DNA of 64,000 nt from Chitinophagaceae bacterium (GTDB lineage: Bacteria > Bacteroidota > Bacteroidia > Chitinophagales > Chitinophagaceae): positions 744,001 to 808,000 of the forward strand of contig JADJLJ010000001.1 of NCBI GenBank assembly GCA_016710165.1, in the 5' to 3' direction. Of the stretch, positions 34,440 to 44,184 are shown one piece after another. Each line of letters opens with the position of its first letter. Within the stretch, counting starts at the first letter, position 1. The translations under genes and the position numbers were made by a program. The notes under the pieces are model-generated. The model did not search any database. It saw nothing but the letters and a program-made list of their open reading frames with translations, and was not told the origin of the DNA.

Positions 34440-35425
34440 ATGTAAAGGTCTCTTCCCTTGCGTGCCTGTTCACGGGCCTGCAATTTTTCTCCTATGCCCA
34501 GTTATTGCCGGGCTTTAAGCCAACAGGCCTGTTTGATGAGCAGGAATTGACCCTGGAAGGTCAATGGAAAGACGTTACCATAAACATCAATGCGCCGGTA
34601 CAGCTGAACCCCCGGGGAAAAACCTACCTCGTCTTTTATGCATTGCCCAACGGCAACAGCATAGAATGGACAAAAGGAAAGAAACTGAAACCAGGTGATG
34701 ACTGGCATTTTGATATCCAGCATATTGCTGCACAAACCAGGTATGTCCGGCGTATCGACAAAAAGAATACGTACATCCTGGTTTATTTAATGGCCGGTCA
34801 AAAAAGCTGGCCCGCCTGGAAACGCAGCACCCCGGATCCCATTTACGTGGTCAAAAATATTGTTGACAGTATCTGCCGGCTGTTCGGGACCTATGATCCT
34901 AAGATCATACTGAACGGGCATAGTGGCGGAGGCAGTTTCATATTTGGATTCCTTGATGCAGTGGAGAACATACCTGCCACGGTTGAACGGATCGCTTTCC
35001 TGGACAGCGATTACGGGTACGAAGAAGATAAGCATAAGCATAAACTGCAGAACTGGTTGGAGCAAAGCAAGGCCAACAGCTTACTGGTGCTTGCATATAA
35101 TGACAGCATGGTGATATACAATGGCAAACCCCTCGTAAGTGCAACCGGCGGCACCTGGTACCGCAGCCGCCTGATGCAGCGAAACCTTTCTTCTTCCTTT
35201 GATTTTACTACCGTTATTGACACGGCTTTCATTCATCATTCAGCCCTTGGCGGAAGGATAAAGATCATCCTGAAAGAAAATCCTGCCGGGCTTATCTACC
35301 ATACCGAACAGGTGGCCAGGAACGGATTCATCCTCTCCCTTCTTTTCGCTACAAAATTTGACCGGAAAAAGTACTTTACCTATTTTGCTGAACGGGCTTA
35401 CGAAAAATTCATACTTGATCAGTAA
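34440..35425 (+). CDS. Exported alpha/beta hydrolase, start region frameshifted
   Basis: GHSGGG with Ser140 (numbered from 34505) is a nucleophile elbow, and IAFLDSDYGYEED and IHHSALGG could carry the acid and His. The in-frame sequence upstream of the TTG at 34505 reads VKVSSLACLFTGLQFFSYAQ, a clean signal peptide, yet has no start codon. An ATG at 34440 is one base out of frame; one extra base after it (ATG-TTA-AAG) would give MLKVSS and a 328-residue exported protein. As sequenced, only the TTG at 34505 can start it, giving 306 residues without a signal. Substrate unknown; the next gene overlaps its end. Confidence 0.6.
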
Positions 35426-36239
35426 ATTTCTTATAGCGGCATACCTTATCACCGGTCTTGTTGCCTGCAGCAGCAGCAGCAGATCATTTTACCTGGAAGT
35501 ACCTACTCCGGCAACACAAAGAATAAGCGGAACCATTTTTTATAAAACCGTGGCAGCCTGGCAATGGGCGGCCAGGGACTCCCTGGCGGTACAGGAGATA
35601 CTGGCGGGAAATGTCCCCTCCTTCCTGCAGAAATTTGTGAGGGTAAGCTCCCAGATAACAGACAGTGCAGGCACTATTCACCAGGCTGTTTTTTATGTGT
35701 CTCCCGATTACCTTTCAGTAGGTACGGATGAAGATTGGGCAAGGGTTCCGCTCACACCCATGGCAGCACAAAAGATCGCCGACCGTTTTCACTGTTTTCT
35801 GCCCACCCGGAAAATGGTTGATCTCATTTACCAACAGGCAGTGACAAAACCGGAACCGGTACCCATGTATGCCTTCCGTGACAGCAGTGTGACCATGTGG
35901 CAACATCACCTGGTCATTGAGGGACAACGAAAGGGAAGGATGGGGTTGATAGCCGGCATCAAAAAAGATGTAGTGATCTCGGAAAAGATCTCAAGAGACC
36001 CCAAACCCGCCCGGGTAGCCATTTACGGATGGCATCAATTAAACGGCAGACCGATCCAGCCCCTCTACACAGGGCACATAAACTGGTATGTGGATTACAG
36101 CCATGGCATACGATTGATCCATCAGAAAATAAAAGTGGACGGAAAAGAAATGGATTATACGGATATACTGAAACATCCTGTCTATCACAGGTTAATCTGT
36201 GATGAAGAATTCTGTGATCAGTATAAATACTCTTATTAG
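35415..36239 (+). CDS. Lipoprotein of unknown function, TTG start
   Basis: TTG at 35415 gives a lipoprotein signal (ISKFLIAAYLITGLVAC) with the Cys at about residue 18, followed by a Ser run. No ATG is available in frame there, and the start overlaps the stop of the hydrolase gene by 11 bases, implying coupled translation. The mature part (about 255 residues) includes RVSSQITDSAGTIHQAVFYVSPDYLSVGTDEDW and DYSHGIRLIHQKIKVDGKEMDY. I do not recognise the family. Confidence 0.6.
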   Translation: MISKFLIAAYLITGLVACSSSSRSFYLEVPTPATQRISGTIFYKTVAAWQWAARDSLAVQEILAGNVPSFLQKFVRVSSQITDSAGTIHQAVFYVSPDYLSVGTDEDWARVPLTPMAAQKIADRFHCFLPTRKMVDLIYQQAVTKPEPVPMYAFRDSSVTMWQHHLVIEGQRKGRMGLIAGIKKDVVISEKISRDPKPARVAIYGWHQLNGRPIQPLYTGHINWYVDYSHGIRLIHQKIKVDGKEMDYTDILKHPVYHRLICDEEFCDQYKYSY

Positions 36240-36430
36240 GTTCCAGGACGTTTACCGGGTGAAACAAATTTTTCCTGCCCGATTCCTGTCTCAGCTCCGT
36301 TTTTTACAATACGAAGTAACCAAAGACAATTAGCAATTCTTTAACCCGGCCCAGGCCTGCCAGGATAACGTTTTGATTCCATGTCCTGAAACTTTATTTG
36401 CCATAATTTGTTATAAAGAAAAGTACACTT

Positions 36431-36724
36431 ATGAAGAATGAAGTAAAGAACAATTTTCTGAATCACAGGCCCCTCACTTGTGAGGCGTTGAATAAATTAC
36501 AACAGAAAGGATATAAATATCTGCAGGTACAGGGCTACACAATGGATCATCACCTGGAATATGTAGATCCCCATTACCTGATGCTGGTTCCTGTTAAAGA
36601 ACTGTCGTCAAGCAGGTCAAAAATGGATGTGTATGAAGCCATCGACAGCGATATAATCCTGGAATGGATGAAAACGGCCGACACAAGTGACCGGGTGGAA
36701 ATATTCCTGGCGGGCGCAAACTGA
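36431..36724 (+). CDS. Small protein, unknown
   Basis: The protein of 97 residues has no signal peptide or membrane helix. It has aromatic/charged patches (YKYLQVQGYTMDHHLEYVDPHYLMLVPV). Composition and codon use look ordinary. Partly similar in style to the 105-residue protein at 37750, with which it shares the aromatic VQG motif, but no family is recognised. Confidence 0.5.
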   Translation: MKNEVKNNFLNHRPLTCEALNKLQQKGYKYLQVQGYTMDHHLEYVDPHYLMLVPVKELSSSRSKMDVYEAIDSDIILEWMKTADTSDRVEIFLAGAN

Positions 36725-36847
36725 TTTTTGTTTAACCTGGCCACACGCTTAAAACGAAAGTTTAAACAGCAGAAAAAAACAGATCTTTTTCATGTCCTTT
36801 AGCAAACATTTAGGGATGGTTTGTGTTGTTTCTGAAACACAAATTAT

Positions 36848-37408
36848 ATGATTATGAAAAAGAACATTTTCTCAATTATTGCCTTCACCGCATTCAGCAC
36901 ATTTGCATTAACCGCCTGTAATACCGGTGAAAAAAAAGAGGTGGAAGCGGCTCCGGAAGTCGTTAAAGAAGAAGTGAAAGCACCTGCTCCGGCCCCAAAA
37001 GATATTGTTGATGTAGCCATCGGTTCAACCGATCATACTACACTGGTAGCAGCGGTAACAGCAGCAGGCCTGGTTGAAACATTGAAAGGTGCAGGCCCGT
37101 TTACCGTATTTGCCCCAACCAATGCGGCTTTTTCAGCTTTACCAGCCGGAACTGTGGAAGGTTTATTGAAGCCTGAGAACAAAGCAAAGCTCACCGGAAT
37201 TTTAACGTACCATGTGGTAGCCGGGGCAGTTAAAGCTTCCGACCTGAAAGACGGCCAGAAAGTAAAAACCTTGCAAGGCGAAGAACTCACTGTATCCATC
37301 AAAGACGGCAAGGTAATGATCAATGGCGCCAATGTTACTTCTGCTGATTTAACTGGCAGCAATGGTGTGGTGCATGTAATTGATGCTGTTTTGATGCCAA
37401 AAAAATAA
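36848..37408 (+). CDS. Fasciclin domain lipoprotein
   Basis: A lipoprotein signal (ALTAC near residue 23) is followed by a Glu/Ala/Pro linker and one complete FAS1 domain (about residues 50-186): TLVAAVTAAGLVETLKGAGPFTVFAPTNAAFSALP (H1 block), YHVVAGAVKASDL and GVVHVIDAVLMPK (H2 block). FAS1 proteins mediate adhesion or surface polymer binding. The ATG two codons downstream (36854) is an alternative start. A strong terminator follows. Confidence 0.9.
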   Translation: MIMKKNIFSIIAFTAFSTFALTACNTGEKKEVEAAPEVVKEEVKAPAPAPKDIVDVAIGSTDHTTLVAAVTAAGLVETLKGAGPFTVFAPTNAAFSALPAGTVEGLLKPENKAKLTGILTYHVVAGAVKASDLKDGQKVKTLQGEELTVSIKDGKVMINGANVTSADLTGSNGVVHVIDAVLMPKK

Positions 37409-37442
37409 GGCAGTATTTGTTTACGGTTTATAATTATAAGGC

Positions 37443-37471
37443 GGGAGCAACTTTTGTTGCTCCCTTTTTTT
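37443..37471 (+). terminator. Rho-independent terminator of the fasciclin gene
   Basis: GGGAGCAAC-TTTT-GTTGCTCCC (37443-37464) followed by seven T. Confidence 0.9.
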
Positions 37472-37749
37472 GAAATCTCTGCACCCCGCCCGCATCTCCA
37501 CCAAATAATTCCATAGCTTATTCTATGATCCTGCGCCCTGGTCGGTGTCCTCACCGAACAGTTCCATTGCTTATTCTATGATTCTCAATGCTTAAACTGT
37601 CAACAGGAAATCCCCCATAGCATAATTACTACCCTCAAATTAAATTAACTCTACATTTTTCCCTGGCTGCCACACTTAACTTCACATCACGAACGTTATA
37701 GGTTACCGATTCTATCCATATTCTGTATAAAAGCATTAAAATCTATTTT
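37472..37749. other. Intergenic region with a direct repeat
   Basis: TTCCAT[AT]GCTTATTCTATGAT occurs at 37509-37528 and again at 37562-37581, 53 bases apart. Each copy contains an imperfect palindrome (CATAG..CTATG). Nothing else is apparent. Confidence 0.5.
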
Positions 37750-38067
37750 ATGAACACCAATCAGCAGCAAACAGAGCTTTTGCTCATGATGCATACCAGG
37801 TTCTTCTCAAAGCAGCTTGAAAAAGTAAACCGTATTGATGCCAGGGACTGGTATTCAAAAAGGGAGCAACTGATAGAAGCCTGCTGGGAAGGACTGACAT
37901 CAGAAATACTGCCCGAGTGTTTTGTTGAGGGAAACCAGGCAGAACTGTGGGAGATCATTGACGGCAATAATTATCTTGACCTTGAATTTTGTGAAGGCAG
38001 GATAAAAAAAGACAAGCATCATTCCTTAAATCCTTATGTTTTCATGCAGGTACAGGGCTTGAATTAA
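37750..38067 (+). CDS. Small cytosolic protein, unknown
   Basis: The protein of 105 residues has no signal or membrane segment; it is helical and acidic (RDWYSKREQLIEACWEGLTSEI, ELWEIIDGNNYLDLEFCEG). I do not recognise it. It ends at a bidirectional terminator. Confidence 0.55.
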   Translation: MNTNQQQTELLLMMHTRFFSKQLEKVNRIDARDWYSKREQLIEACWEGLTSEILPECFVEGNQAELWEIIDGNNYLDLEFCEGRIKKDKHHSLNPYVFMQVQGLN

Positions 38068-38085
38068 TACGATCTGAAATCATTC

Positions 38086-38131
38086 TTAAAAACCTATAAG
38101 GTCAGCAACAGGCGGGTCTTATAGGTTTTTT
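38086..38131. terminator. Bidirectional terminator hairpin
   Basis: AAAAACCTATAAG (38088-38100) pairs perfectly with CTTATAGGTTTTT (38118-38130). It lies between convergent genes and uses the same stem as the element at 10062. Confidence 0.85.
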
Positions 38132-38139
38132 AATTCTTA

Positions 38140-39156
38140 TCAGAACGCTTCCATACGTATACCCAACCCAGGGCCTTCTGTATAAATGATCTTCCCGTTC
38201 TCAAATCCCACCCCTTCCGCAATATCTTCTGCCAGTAACAACGGCCCATCCATGTCCACATGGTCAAGCAGGGGCGCCAGTTGTGCGATGGCGGCTGTGC
38301 CTATCGAACTTTCATTCATACAACCCACCATCACCTGCATACCCAGTTCCCGTGCATGTGCTATCATTCTTCTTGCCGGGGTGATGCCGCTGCACTTGGT
38401 TAACTTGATATTGATACCGTGAAAATGATGCTGGCATTTTTCTACATCCCCTTCAAACACACAGGCTTCATCGGCAAACAATGGCAGGGGCGATTGTGCA
38501 TACAATGACCTCATCCCTTCCCAATCGTCTTTGGCAAGCGGCTGTTCAACCAGTTCCACTCCCAGTTCTTTCAGCAACGGGATCTTTTGCAGGGCCTGCT
38601 CCAGTGTCCAGCCGGCATTGGCATCCACCCGAAGAACAGCATCGGTATGCTTACGCAATTCAGCTACCATTTCTATATCATGCTCCACTCCTACTTTTAT
38701 TTTGTAGATGGGCCATGGCTTTTCTTTCAGCTTGGCAACCATTTTCTCCATGGTATCAATGCCAATGGTATAGTCGGTAAGCGGCGCCCGGGCGGTATCC
38801 AGGTCCCACAGTTCATGCAACTGCTTCCTTTTCAGTTTGCCATAAAGGTCCCACCCGGCCATATCCAATGCACAGACCAAAAAAGGGTTGTTGGGAAAGA
38901 GATGATGCAGGTAGTGCCAGTATCGTTCCGGGTCGGAGAAGGCGAATTTTTCTACAAATATTTTTTTACGTTCCAGGTCTGCGGCCATTTGCTCAACCGG
39001 TATATTGTAATAGCTTATGGAAGGCGCTTCGCCATAACCCCGTATACCCATGAACTCAAGCTCCGCCACAAAGGTTGGCTGCTCAGTCTTTGTTCCTTTA
39101 GAAATGCTGAACGGGTAGCGGAAAGGAAGGTTGAATGTTTTGTATCTGACTTTCAT
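38140..39156 (-). CDS. Dipeptide epimerase (L-Ala-D/L-Glu epimerase-like)
   Basis: An enolase superfamily member: an N-terminal capping domain (RYKTFNLPFRYPFSISKGT), then a barrel with the KxK motif in YKIKVG, metal ligands in RVDANAGW, VEQPL and ADEAC, and the second base Lys in IKLTKCSG. This is the layout of L-Ala-D/L-Glu epimerase, used in recycling murein peptides. Substrate specificity cannot be fixed from sequence. I choose the ATG at 39156 (MKVRYKTF); an ATG six codons upstream is possible. Confidence 0.85.
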   Translation of the reverse strand: MKVRYKTFNLPFRYPFSISKGTKTEQPTFVAELEFMGIRGYGEAPSISYYNIPVEQMAADLERKKIFVEKFAFSDPERYWHYLHHLFPNNPFLVCALDMAGWDLYGKLKRKQLHELWDLDTARAPLTDYTIGIDTMEKMVAKLKEKPWPIYKIKVGVEHDIEMVAELRKHTDAVLRVDANAGWTLEQALQKIPLLKELGVELVEQPLAKDDWEGMRSLYAQSPLPLFADEACVFEGDVEKCQHHFHGINIKLTKCSGITPARRMIAHARELGMQVMVGCMNESSIGTAAIAQLAPLLDHVDMDGPLLLAEDIAEGVGFENGKIIYTEGPGLGIRMEAF

Positions 39157-39168
39157 AGTGGAGCGTTT

Positions 39169-39289
39169 TGTCATCCTGGGTCCTGAGCGTGGTCGAAGGA
39201 GTGAAGGATCTCATAATTACTACCCGGCTTAAGGCTATGCAGGATGCTTCGTTCCCTGCCTACCGGCAGGCAGGCTCAGCATGACAGCG
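39169..39289. repeat. Dispersed inverted repeat element
   Basis: GTCATCCTG (39170-39178) at the left end is matched by CAGCATGACAG (39278-39288) at the right. Inside are a GTCGAAGGA box and the palindrome CCTGCC-TA-CCGGCAGGCAGG (39255-39274). This compound layout is common between Bacteroidota genes. Confidence 0.7.
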
Positions 39290-39342
39290 AATTAGAATTT
39301 AAGAACTTATACCGATCAGGCAGAAGATCAGTTCAGTATTAA

Positions 39343-42024
39343 TCACCTGCCGCTGGCCTGTACATAGCCCTTCAACTCTTCATTGAATGCTGTTTTCTTC
39401 AGCAGGTCCTCCAGGTTTATATGCAGGCGGTAATTCCAGTAATGCTCCGGTTCGGATGGATTGTTGATCCGTTCTTCCCGGGGATCTTCCCTGCGGATGG
39501 TCTCGCTCATGCCCATCAGGTCCTGCAACTGGAATACACACCACATGGCCGGTGAATAAAGGTGCTGTACAACGATCTCTTTATTTATCCAGGGTTCACA
39601 ATATTCAGGCGCATCGCCTTCGTGGTTCAGCACCAGGTTATAGAAACGTTTGGTCTTGAAGCTGTCTTCTTCCCACCAGCCGCGTATGGTACTCATGTCG
39701 TGGGAGGAGGGCGTAACCACACTTAAATACGGTGCGTCTTTCGGATGAAAGAATTCGGTACCGGCCTTTTTCGGCATGCGCTGTATCTCCAGGCTCAGGA
39801 TACCCAGCTGCTCCATCACTTCCGGAACACAATGCGGCACCATGCCCAGGTCTTCGCCGCAAACAAGCATATTGGTGTTTCGCTTCAGGCCCGGGAGTTT
39901 TTTCATGGCTTCTTTGCGCCACATCTCATCCTGGCGGTGATAGAAGTAATCGATGTATAATTTTTTAAGCTCATCCTGTGAATGCTTGTCGAGGTGTTTG
40001 AACGAATACGTGTCTTCCATGGAAATGCGGAAGTGAAACTGCTGCCCGTTCGATCCCGGCACTTCAAAAAAGATCACATTGCTGATGAGGTCGTACAAGC
40101 CAAGCTTCACATCCTTGCTGAATGCATTGTTCTTTGAAAAATATTCTTCCACCTTTCGTTGTGTATTGAAACCTTCTTTCAGTTTATTGCCATTGAAAAA
40201 AGTTTTTTTAACCGCATCCTTCTGGTCGCCAAACAGGTCGTACAGGATCGCATCGGTCACATAAGGCTGGGTATAACGGTGCCGTTCAAAAACGATCTTC
40301 CGTTCAAATATCTCATTGATGGATACGGGTATGGCCGGTACGAACCGTGCCATGATACCTTCCACGGCATGGGCAGGTATGCTCCAGATGCGGAAGAAGC
40401 CAAGGATATGATCGATGCGGAACGCATCGAAGTAACTGCTCATCTGCTCAAAGCGTTTCCTCCACCAGGTAAAATCATCCTGCTGCATCACTTCCCAGTT
40501 ATAGGTAGGAAAACCCCAGTTCTGTCCCTTGGCCGTAAAGGCATCGGGCGGGGCACCGGCCTGTTCATCCATGTGATAAAGTTCCGGCTCTATCCATGCA
40601 TCCACGCTGTTGCGGCAGATGCCGATGGGAATATCGCCTTTTATTATGATACCGTTCTTATGGGCATATTCGGTGGCTGCCTTTAACTGCAGGTGCAGGT
40701 GGTATTGGGTGAAATAATGAACAGCGATCTCATCGTAATGCTTCCGGGCAGGACTTACCAGCTCCCGGATCTCGCTTTCATCGTATACCGAATACCCCTC
40801 CCATTTACTGAAATCGGCGGTATGGTATTTGTCCCTCAGGTACGAAAAAGCAGCATAGGGTTCCAGCCAGTAACGGTTCAGTTCAAAGAAAGTGATGTAC
40901 GCAAGATCGTCTTTGAAGACCCCTTTCTTCAGGCCATATAATTGCCGGATGACGCCGGTCTTGAGCCGGACCACTTCCTCGTAATCAACCTGGGTAAGTT
41001 TGTTCAATTTCTTATGCTGTGCCGCCAGCGCTTTAATAATGGCTTCGTGTTCCTTTCCCGCCACCTGTTCCACATTCAGCAACATGGGGTGCAACGCAAA
41101 AGCAGAAATGGCTGAATACGGATACGAATCCTTCCACGTATTTGTTGCGGTGGTGTCGTTTACCGGCAGTAACTGGATCATTTTAAGCCCGGTCTTTTTG
41201 GCCCAGTCCACCAGCAGTTTAAGATCGGTGAACTCGCCGGTACCGAAACCTTTTTTACTGCGCAGGCTGAAAACGGGAATGGCCACCCCGGTTCCCTTCC
41301 AGTTGGTTGGATGCACTTTTGCAAAACCATCATGTATAAAAGAAACGGTCCTGTTCGATTCATCGGCCAGCAGGATCCGGTTATTCCCTTCTTCAAAGCG
41401 GATGAATTTTTTTTCATCCGTGTTGTAAAGTCCATATTTATATACCAGCGGAAAATGTTCCCCGGCCAGGTTCAGCTTTATCGTCCACCAGTTGCCGTTC
41501 TTTGAAAGGGGCAGTACATTATCCTTATCCCAGTCGTTTAATACGCCGGCAGAGCCACTGATGCAGATGACCTCGTTCTCATTAAGCAGCGGCGCCTTCA
41601 CCCTGAACTCGTGGGTATGATTTTTTATCTCTTTTTTCGAAACTGGTGATCCTGGCCGCTTCGCCTTCAGCAGAACATCCTGGAATGCGGCTGTGAAAAA
41701 AACATTCTCCACCAGCCCTGCATGGTTCCAGGTATCAGTGAATATTATCTTCTCGGCCCTGACCTTTTGCAGGTCAACAATGCGGTCATCGCCAAATTCC
41801 AGTATCTCCTCCTCTTTTTCATCGTGCAGGATGTATTTATAGTTCAGCGGTCCTTCCAGCAGCTTGGGATCTATTTCCACGCTGCCATGCCAGAGCTGCT
41901 CATTGAGGTATTCAAGTGAAAAAGCCCGGGAAAGATCATTATTTCCCAAGGCCGCCGTATTTCCACTTACCAGCATGGTTTGCCCGAACTTGGTGGAATA
42001 ACGCAAATAAAAATGTAATATCAT
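39343..42024 (-). CDS. malQ: 4-alpha-glucanotransferase with starch-binding domains
   Basis: Residues 1-250 hold two CBM20-type starch-binding domains (LHFYLRYSTKFGQTMLVSG; VKAPLLNENEVICISGSAGVLNDW). From about 260 follows a GH77 amylomaltase barrel: GSGVAIPVFSLRSK-like start, WGFPTYNW, FRIDHILGFFRIW with the nucleophile Asp, and CGEDLGMVPHCVPEV with the acid Glu. It transfers alpha-1,4-glucan segments between oligosaccharides, in maltodextrin or glycogen metabolism. It has no signal peptide. Length 893 matches the CBM20-GH77 form common in Bacteroidota and plants (DPE2). Confidence 0.9.
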   Translation of the reverse strand: MILHFYLRYSTKFGQTMLVSGNTAALGNNDLSRAFSLEYLNEQLWHGSVEIDPKLLEGPLNYKYILHDEKEEEILEFGDDRIVDLQKVRAEKIIFTDTWNHAGLVENVFFTAAFQDVLLKAKRPGSPVSKKEIKNHTHEFRVKAPLLNENEVICISGSAGVLNDWDKDNVLPLSKNGNWWTIKLNLAGEHFPLVYKYGLYNTDEKKFIRFEEGNNRILLADESNRTVSFIHDGFAKVHPTNWKGTGVAIPVFSLRSKKGFGTGEFTDLKLLVDWAKKTGLKMIQLLPVNDTTATNTWKDSYPYSAISAFALHPMLLNVEQVAGKEHEAIIKALAAQHKKLNKLTQVDYEEVVRLKTGVIRQLYGLKKGVFKDDLAYITFFELNRYWLEPYAAFSYLRDKYHTADFSKWEGYSVYDESEIRELVSPARKHYDEIAVHYFTQYHLHLQLKAATEYAHKNGIIIKGDIPIGICRNSVDAWIEPELYHMDEQAGAPPDAFTAKGQNWGFPTYNWEVMQQDDFTWWRKRFEQMSSYFDAFRIDHILGFFRIWSIPAHAVEGIMARFVPAIPVSINEIFERKIVFERHRYTQPYVTDAILYDLFGDQKDAVKKTFFNGNKLKEGFNTQRKVEEYFSKNNAFSKDVKLGLYDLISNVIFFEVPGSNGQQFHFRISMEDTYSFKHLDKHSQDELKKLYIDYFYHRQDEMWRKEAMKKLPGLKRNTNMLVCGEDLGMVPHCVPEVMEQLGILSLEIQRMPKKAGTEFFHPKDAPYLSVVTPSSHDMSTIRGWWEEDSFKTKRFYNLVLNHEGDAPEYCEPWINKEIVVQHLYSPAMWCVFQLQDLMGMSETIRREDPREERINNPSEPEHYWNYRLHINLEDLLKKTAFNEELKGYVQASGR

Positions 42025-42116
42025 CCGAAAGGGTTAAAAGAAGCGGCAATATACCACTTTACAGAAAAAATTTGACATACAATCTCAGAAAAAGTGGAGG
42101 GAAAAGGGTTCTCCCT

Positions 42117-42124
42117 TATATTTG
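42117..42124 (+). promoter_or_regulatory. -7 promoter box
   Basis: TATATTTG matches TAnnTTTG and ends 15 bases before the ATG of the 52-residue gene at 42140. Confidence 0.5.
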
Positions 42125-42139
42125 CATAAAATTTTTCAA

Positions 42140-42298
42140 ATGGAAACAACCAAAAAGAGAACCGGCCTTTACTGGGTATTATTCTTACTGTCTGTTGCTG
42201 CTTTTTTTGCAGTACTTTGGTCGCCCATTGGCTCGTATTGCTCTATGGTGCTGCCTTTTAATACAACCTTTTTGGCAAAGGCGCTGGACCTGATGTAA
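42140..42298 (+). CDS. Small membrane protein (52 residues)
   Basis: The frame encodes METTKKRTGLYWVLFLL, then a single hydrophobic helix (SVAAFFAVLWSPIG) and a short tail with one Cys, ending LAKALDLM. It has its own -7 box and its own strong terminator, both of which support a real transcription unit. It is below usual gene-caller length. The positive N-terminus suggests a cytosolic start and an outside tail. Function unknown. Confidence 0.6.
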   Translation: METTKKRTGLYWVLFLLSVAAFFAVLWSPIGSYCSMVLPFNTTFLAKALDLM

Positions 42299-42324
42299 TA
42301 TACCCGAAACTTAATAATTCATAC

Positions 42325-42354
42325 GCCATCCGCCGTAAGGCGGATGGCTTTTTA
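42325..42354 (+). terminator. Rho-independent terminator
   Basis: GCCATCCGCC-GTAA-GGCGGATGGC (42325-42348) followed by five T. It ends the small gene at 42140 and abuts the stop of the convergent outer-membrane protein gene. Confidence 0.9.
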
Positions 42355-44184
42355 TTAGTTGGCAATGATCTCCGAAGGCCGGTTAATAAAACTGCTCCTG
42401 AACCGGAACCGTATATTGCTGTTCAATTCCACTTTCCAGTTACGCATGTCGCCATTTACCCTTGGGTAATAATATCCTTTCAGTTCTATGGTCCCAAAGA
42501 CCAGGTTCTCATTCCGGGTGCGTATACCGCCGCCAAAGGCCGTGAACAGGTCGCTTTGTTCTAAATTCATTTTTGTGGGTTTCACCATGCAGGCATCGGC
42601 AAAGGCAAAGGGTGCAAAGCGGAAGCCAAGTACCCGGTTGGTATTATAAAAGACCGATTCGGCCTTCACCGATACCCGGAGGTCGGAACTGATGGTGCCG
42701 TTATTGAAATAAGGCAGTCCAAAATCGCTTTGCAGAAATAACGGGGTATTAAGCGCCGGGTTTACCTGTGCGGTAATGCCTGTACTGAGGAACATACGGT
42801 TGTACCAGGTGCGGCTTAATTTCCGTAACCGGGTAAAATAATCTGCAGAGAGCAGCAGGTCAACGTCCTCAAAACGTTTGTCATAAAAATATCCCCCCAG
42901 CCTGAACGTGTAGTTGCTGTAAAAACCCTTATCCCGTAAGTTAGGTACCGAAATATCCAGCCCGGCATAAGGCCTTCCCCTGCTTTGCTTGTTGATATAA
43001 CCTGCCGTAAGCACTGCATTAAAACCCTCCGGGATATCCTCACTGCGGCCAAAGCCATAAATGAAACTGGTTTTATAGAATACCTGCTTAAATATGTTAA
43101 GTGATCCAAGCACACCGGTAAAATCGGCAAAGCGGTAGTCGTAAAACGTTTTGTATTTTAATGGTTCACTGATGAAATGCTGTTTAAAACCCCGTATGGC
43201 AACAAAGCGGTGTACCCGTATTTCCCTGTTATCATACAGGGCACGCTTACTGTCGAGACTGTACCCAAACCAGGCATCGATATTGTAAGAGGCATATCGT
43301 ATATCATAATTGTAAAGTGAATCGGGATCAAATACATTCCGGGTGCGCTGGTACGACCATTCCAATGCTCCCGTACTGGGTATGTATGGCGTTACCATTG
43401 GTTTTTCTATCCGGGTATACACTACGGTTTCCTGGTTACGGCCGCTGGTAAATGCATAGCGGTAGTCCTTATAGCCCGATACCCAGTCGATGAACGACCC
43501 ACCGATGTTGCGCCGGATCAGTTCGCCCCCGACACCCGTTTTGGGAAACCGCTGACGCTCGTAATAACTGCTGAACTGCAGGCGGGTGCCGCTGCCCAGG
43601 AAATTCTCTTCCGTGATCTCTCCCCTGCCCCTGTCCTTATTGCTGATGAGCAGTTTTGCGCCTATGGAAAAAACATCTTTGGTAAGCACCACCACATCCA
43701 CCGAATCGGTGCTGCCTTCGGCATATTCAACCAGTATGCGGGCGTCTTTTATATAGGTGAGGTCACGCAGGTACCGTTCGTTATCGGCCAGCAGGTATGG
43801 ATACAGCCGCTGGCCTTCCCGGAAAAAAAGATTGTTCCGGATTACCTGGTCGTTCGTGTTTTTGTGGAAAACCTTGCCAACCGTAGTGCCAAAATTATTT
43901 TTCACGCGGTTGGTATCATCAAAATTATATTCAAAGCCCAGGCGGATGGTCTCCACCGACCGGATGATCTTACCCCTGAATTTCAAAAAAGGGTTCTCCA
44001 CTTTTACCGGGATATCACCGGGCGGGCTGATGGAGATACTGCGGACCAGCATGCCCAGTATGCCGTTCTTTTTTGAAAGAAAAAAGCTATCGGCCTGTTT
44101 GGGCGTTTCCTGTGCAGCAACAGCATTGCACAACAATAAAAAAGTCATTATGCCCAACCCGATATAAAACCGCCTTTCCATCAT
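42355..44184 (-). CDS. Outer-membrane protein with POTRA-like N-terminus
   Basis: The signal peptide ends near AVAAQ. Residues 60-180 look like POTRA-type domains (KIIRSVETIRLGFEYNF, LLADNERYLRDLTYIKDARILV, DSVDVVVLTKDVFSIG). From 190 there are many strands with alternating aromatic and polar residues (TRLQFSSYYERQRF, FIDWVSGYKDYRYAF, FYSNYTFRLGGYFYD), ending in RFRFRSSFINRP. The arrangement resembles BamA/TamA-like assembly factors of the Omp85 type, but the usual C-terminal Phe/Trp is absent. A specific role is not shown. Confidence 0.7.
   Translation of the reverse strand: MMERRFYIGLGIMTFLLLCNAVAAQETPKQADSFFLSKKNGILGMLVRSISISPPGDIPVKVENPFLKFRGKIIRSVETIRLGFEYNFDDTNRVKNNFGTTVGKVFHKNTNDQVIRNNLFFREGQRLYPYLLADNERYLRDLTYIKDARILVEYAEGSTDSVDVVVLTKDVFSIGAKLLISNKDRGRGEITEENFLGSGTRLQFSSYYERQRFPKTGVGGELIRRNIGGSFIDWVSGYKDYRYAFTSGRNQETVVYTRIEKPMVTPYIPSTGALEWSYQRTRNVFDPDSLYNYDIRYASYNIDAWFGYSLDSKRALYDNREIRVHRFVAIRGFKQHFISEPLKYKTFYDYRFADFTGVLGSLNIFKQVFYKTSFIYGFGRSEDIPEGFNAVLTAGYINKQSRGRPYAGLDISVPNLRDKGFYSNYTFRLGGYFYDKRFEDVDLLLSADYFTRLRKLSRTWYNRMFLSTGITAQVNPALNTPLFLQSDFGLPYFNNGTISSDLRVSVKAESVFYNTNRVLGFRFAPFAFADACMVKPTKMNLEQSDLFTAFGGGIRTRNENLVFGTIELKGYYYPRVNGDMRNWKVELNSNIRFRFRSSFINRPSEIIAN

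Noticed and set aside
36240..36430. Possible tRNA or small RNA in the gap
   Set aside because: No cloverleaf, CCA end or conserved stem was found by eye.
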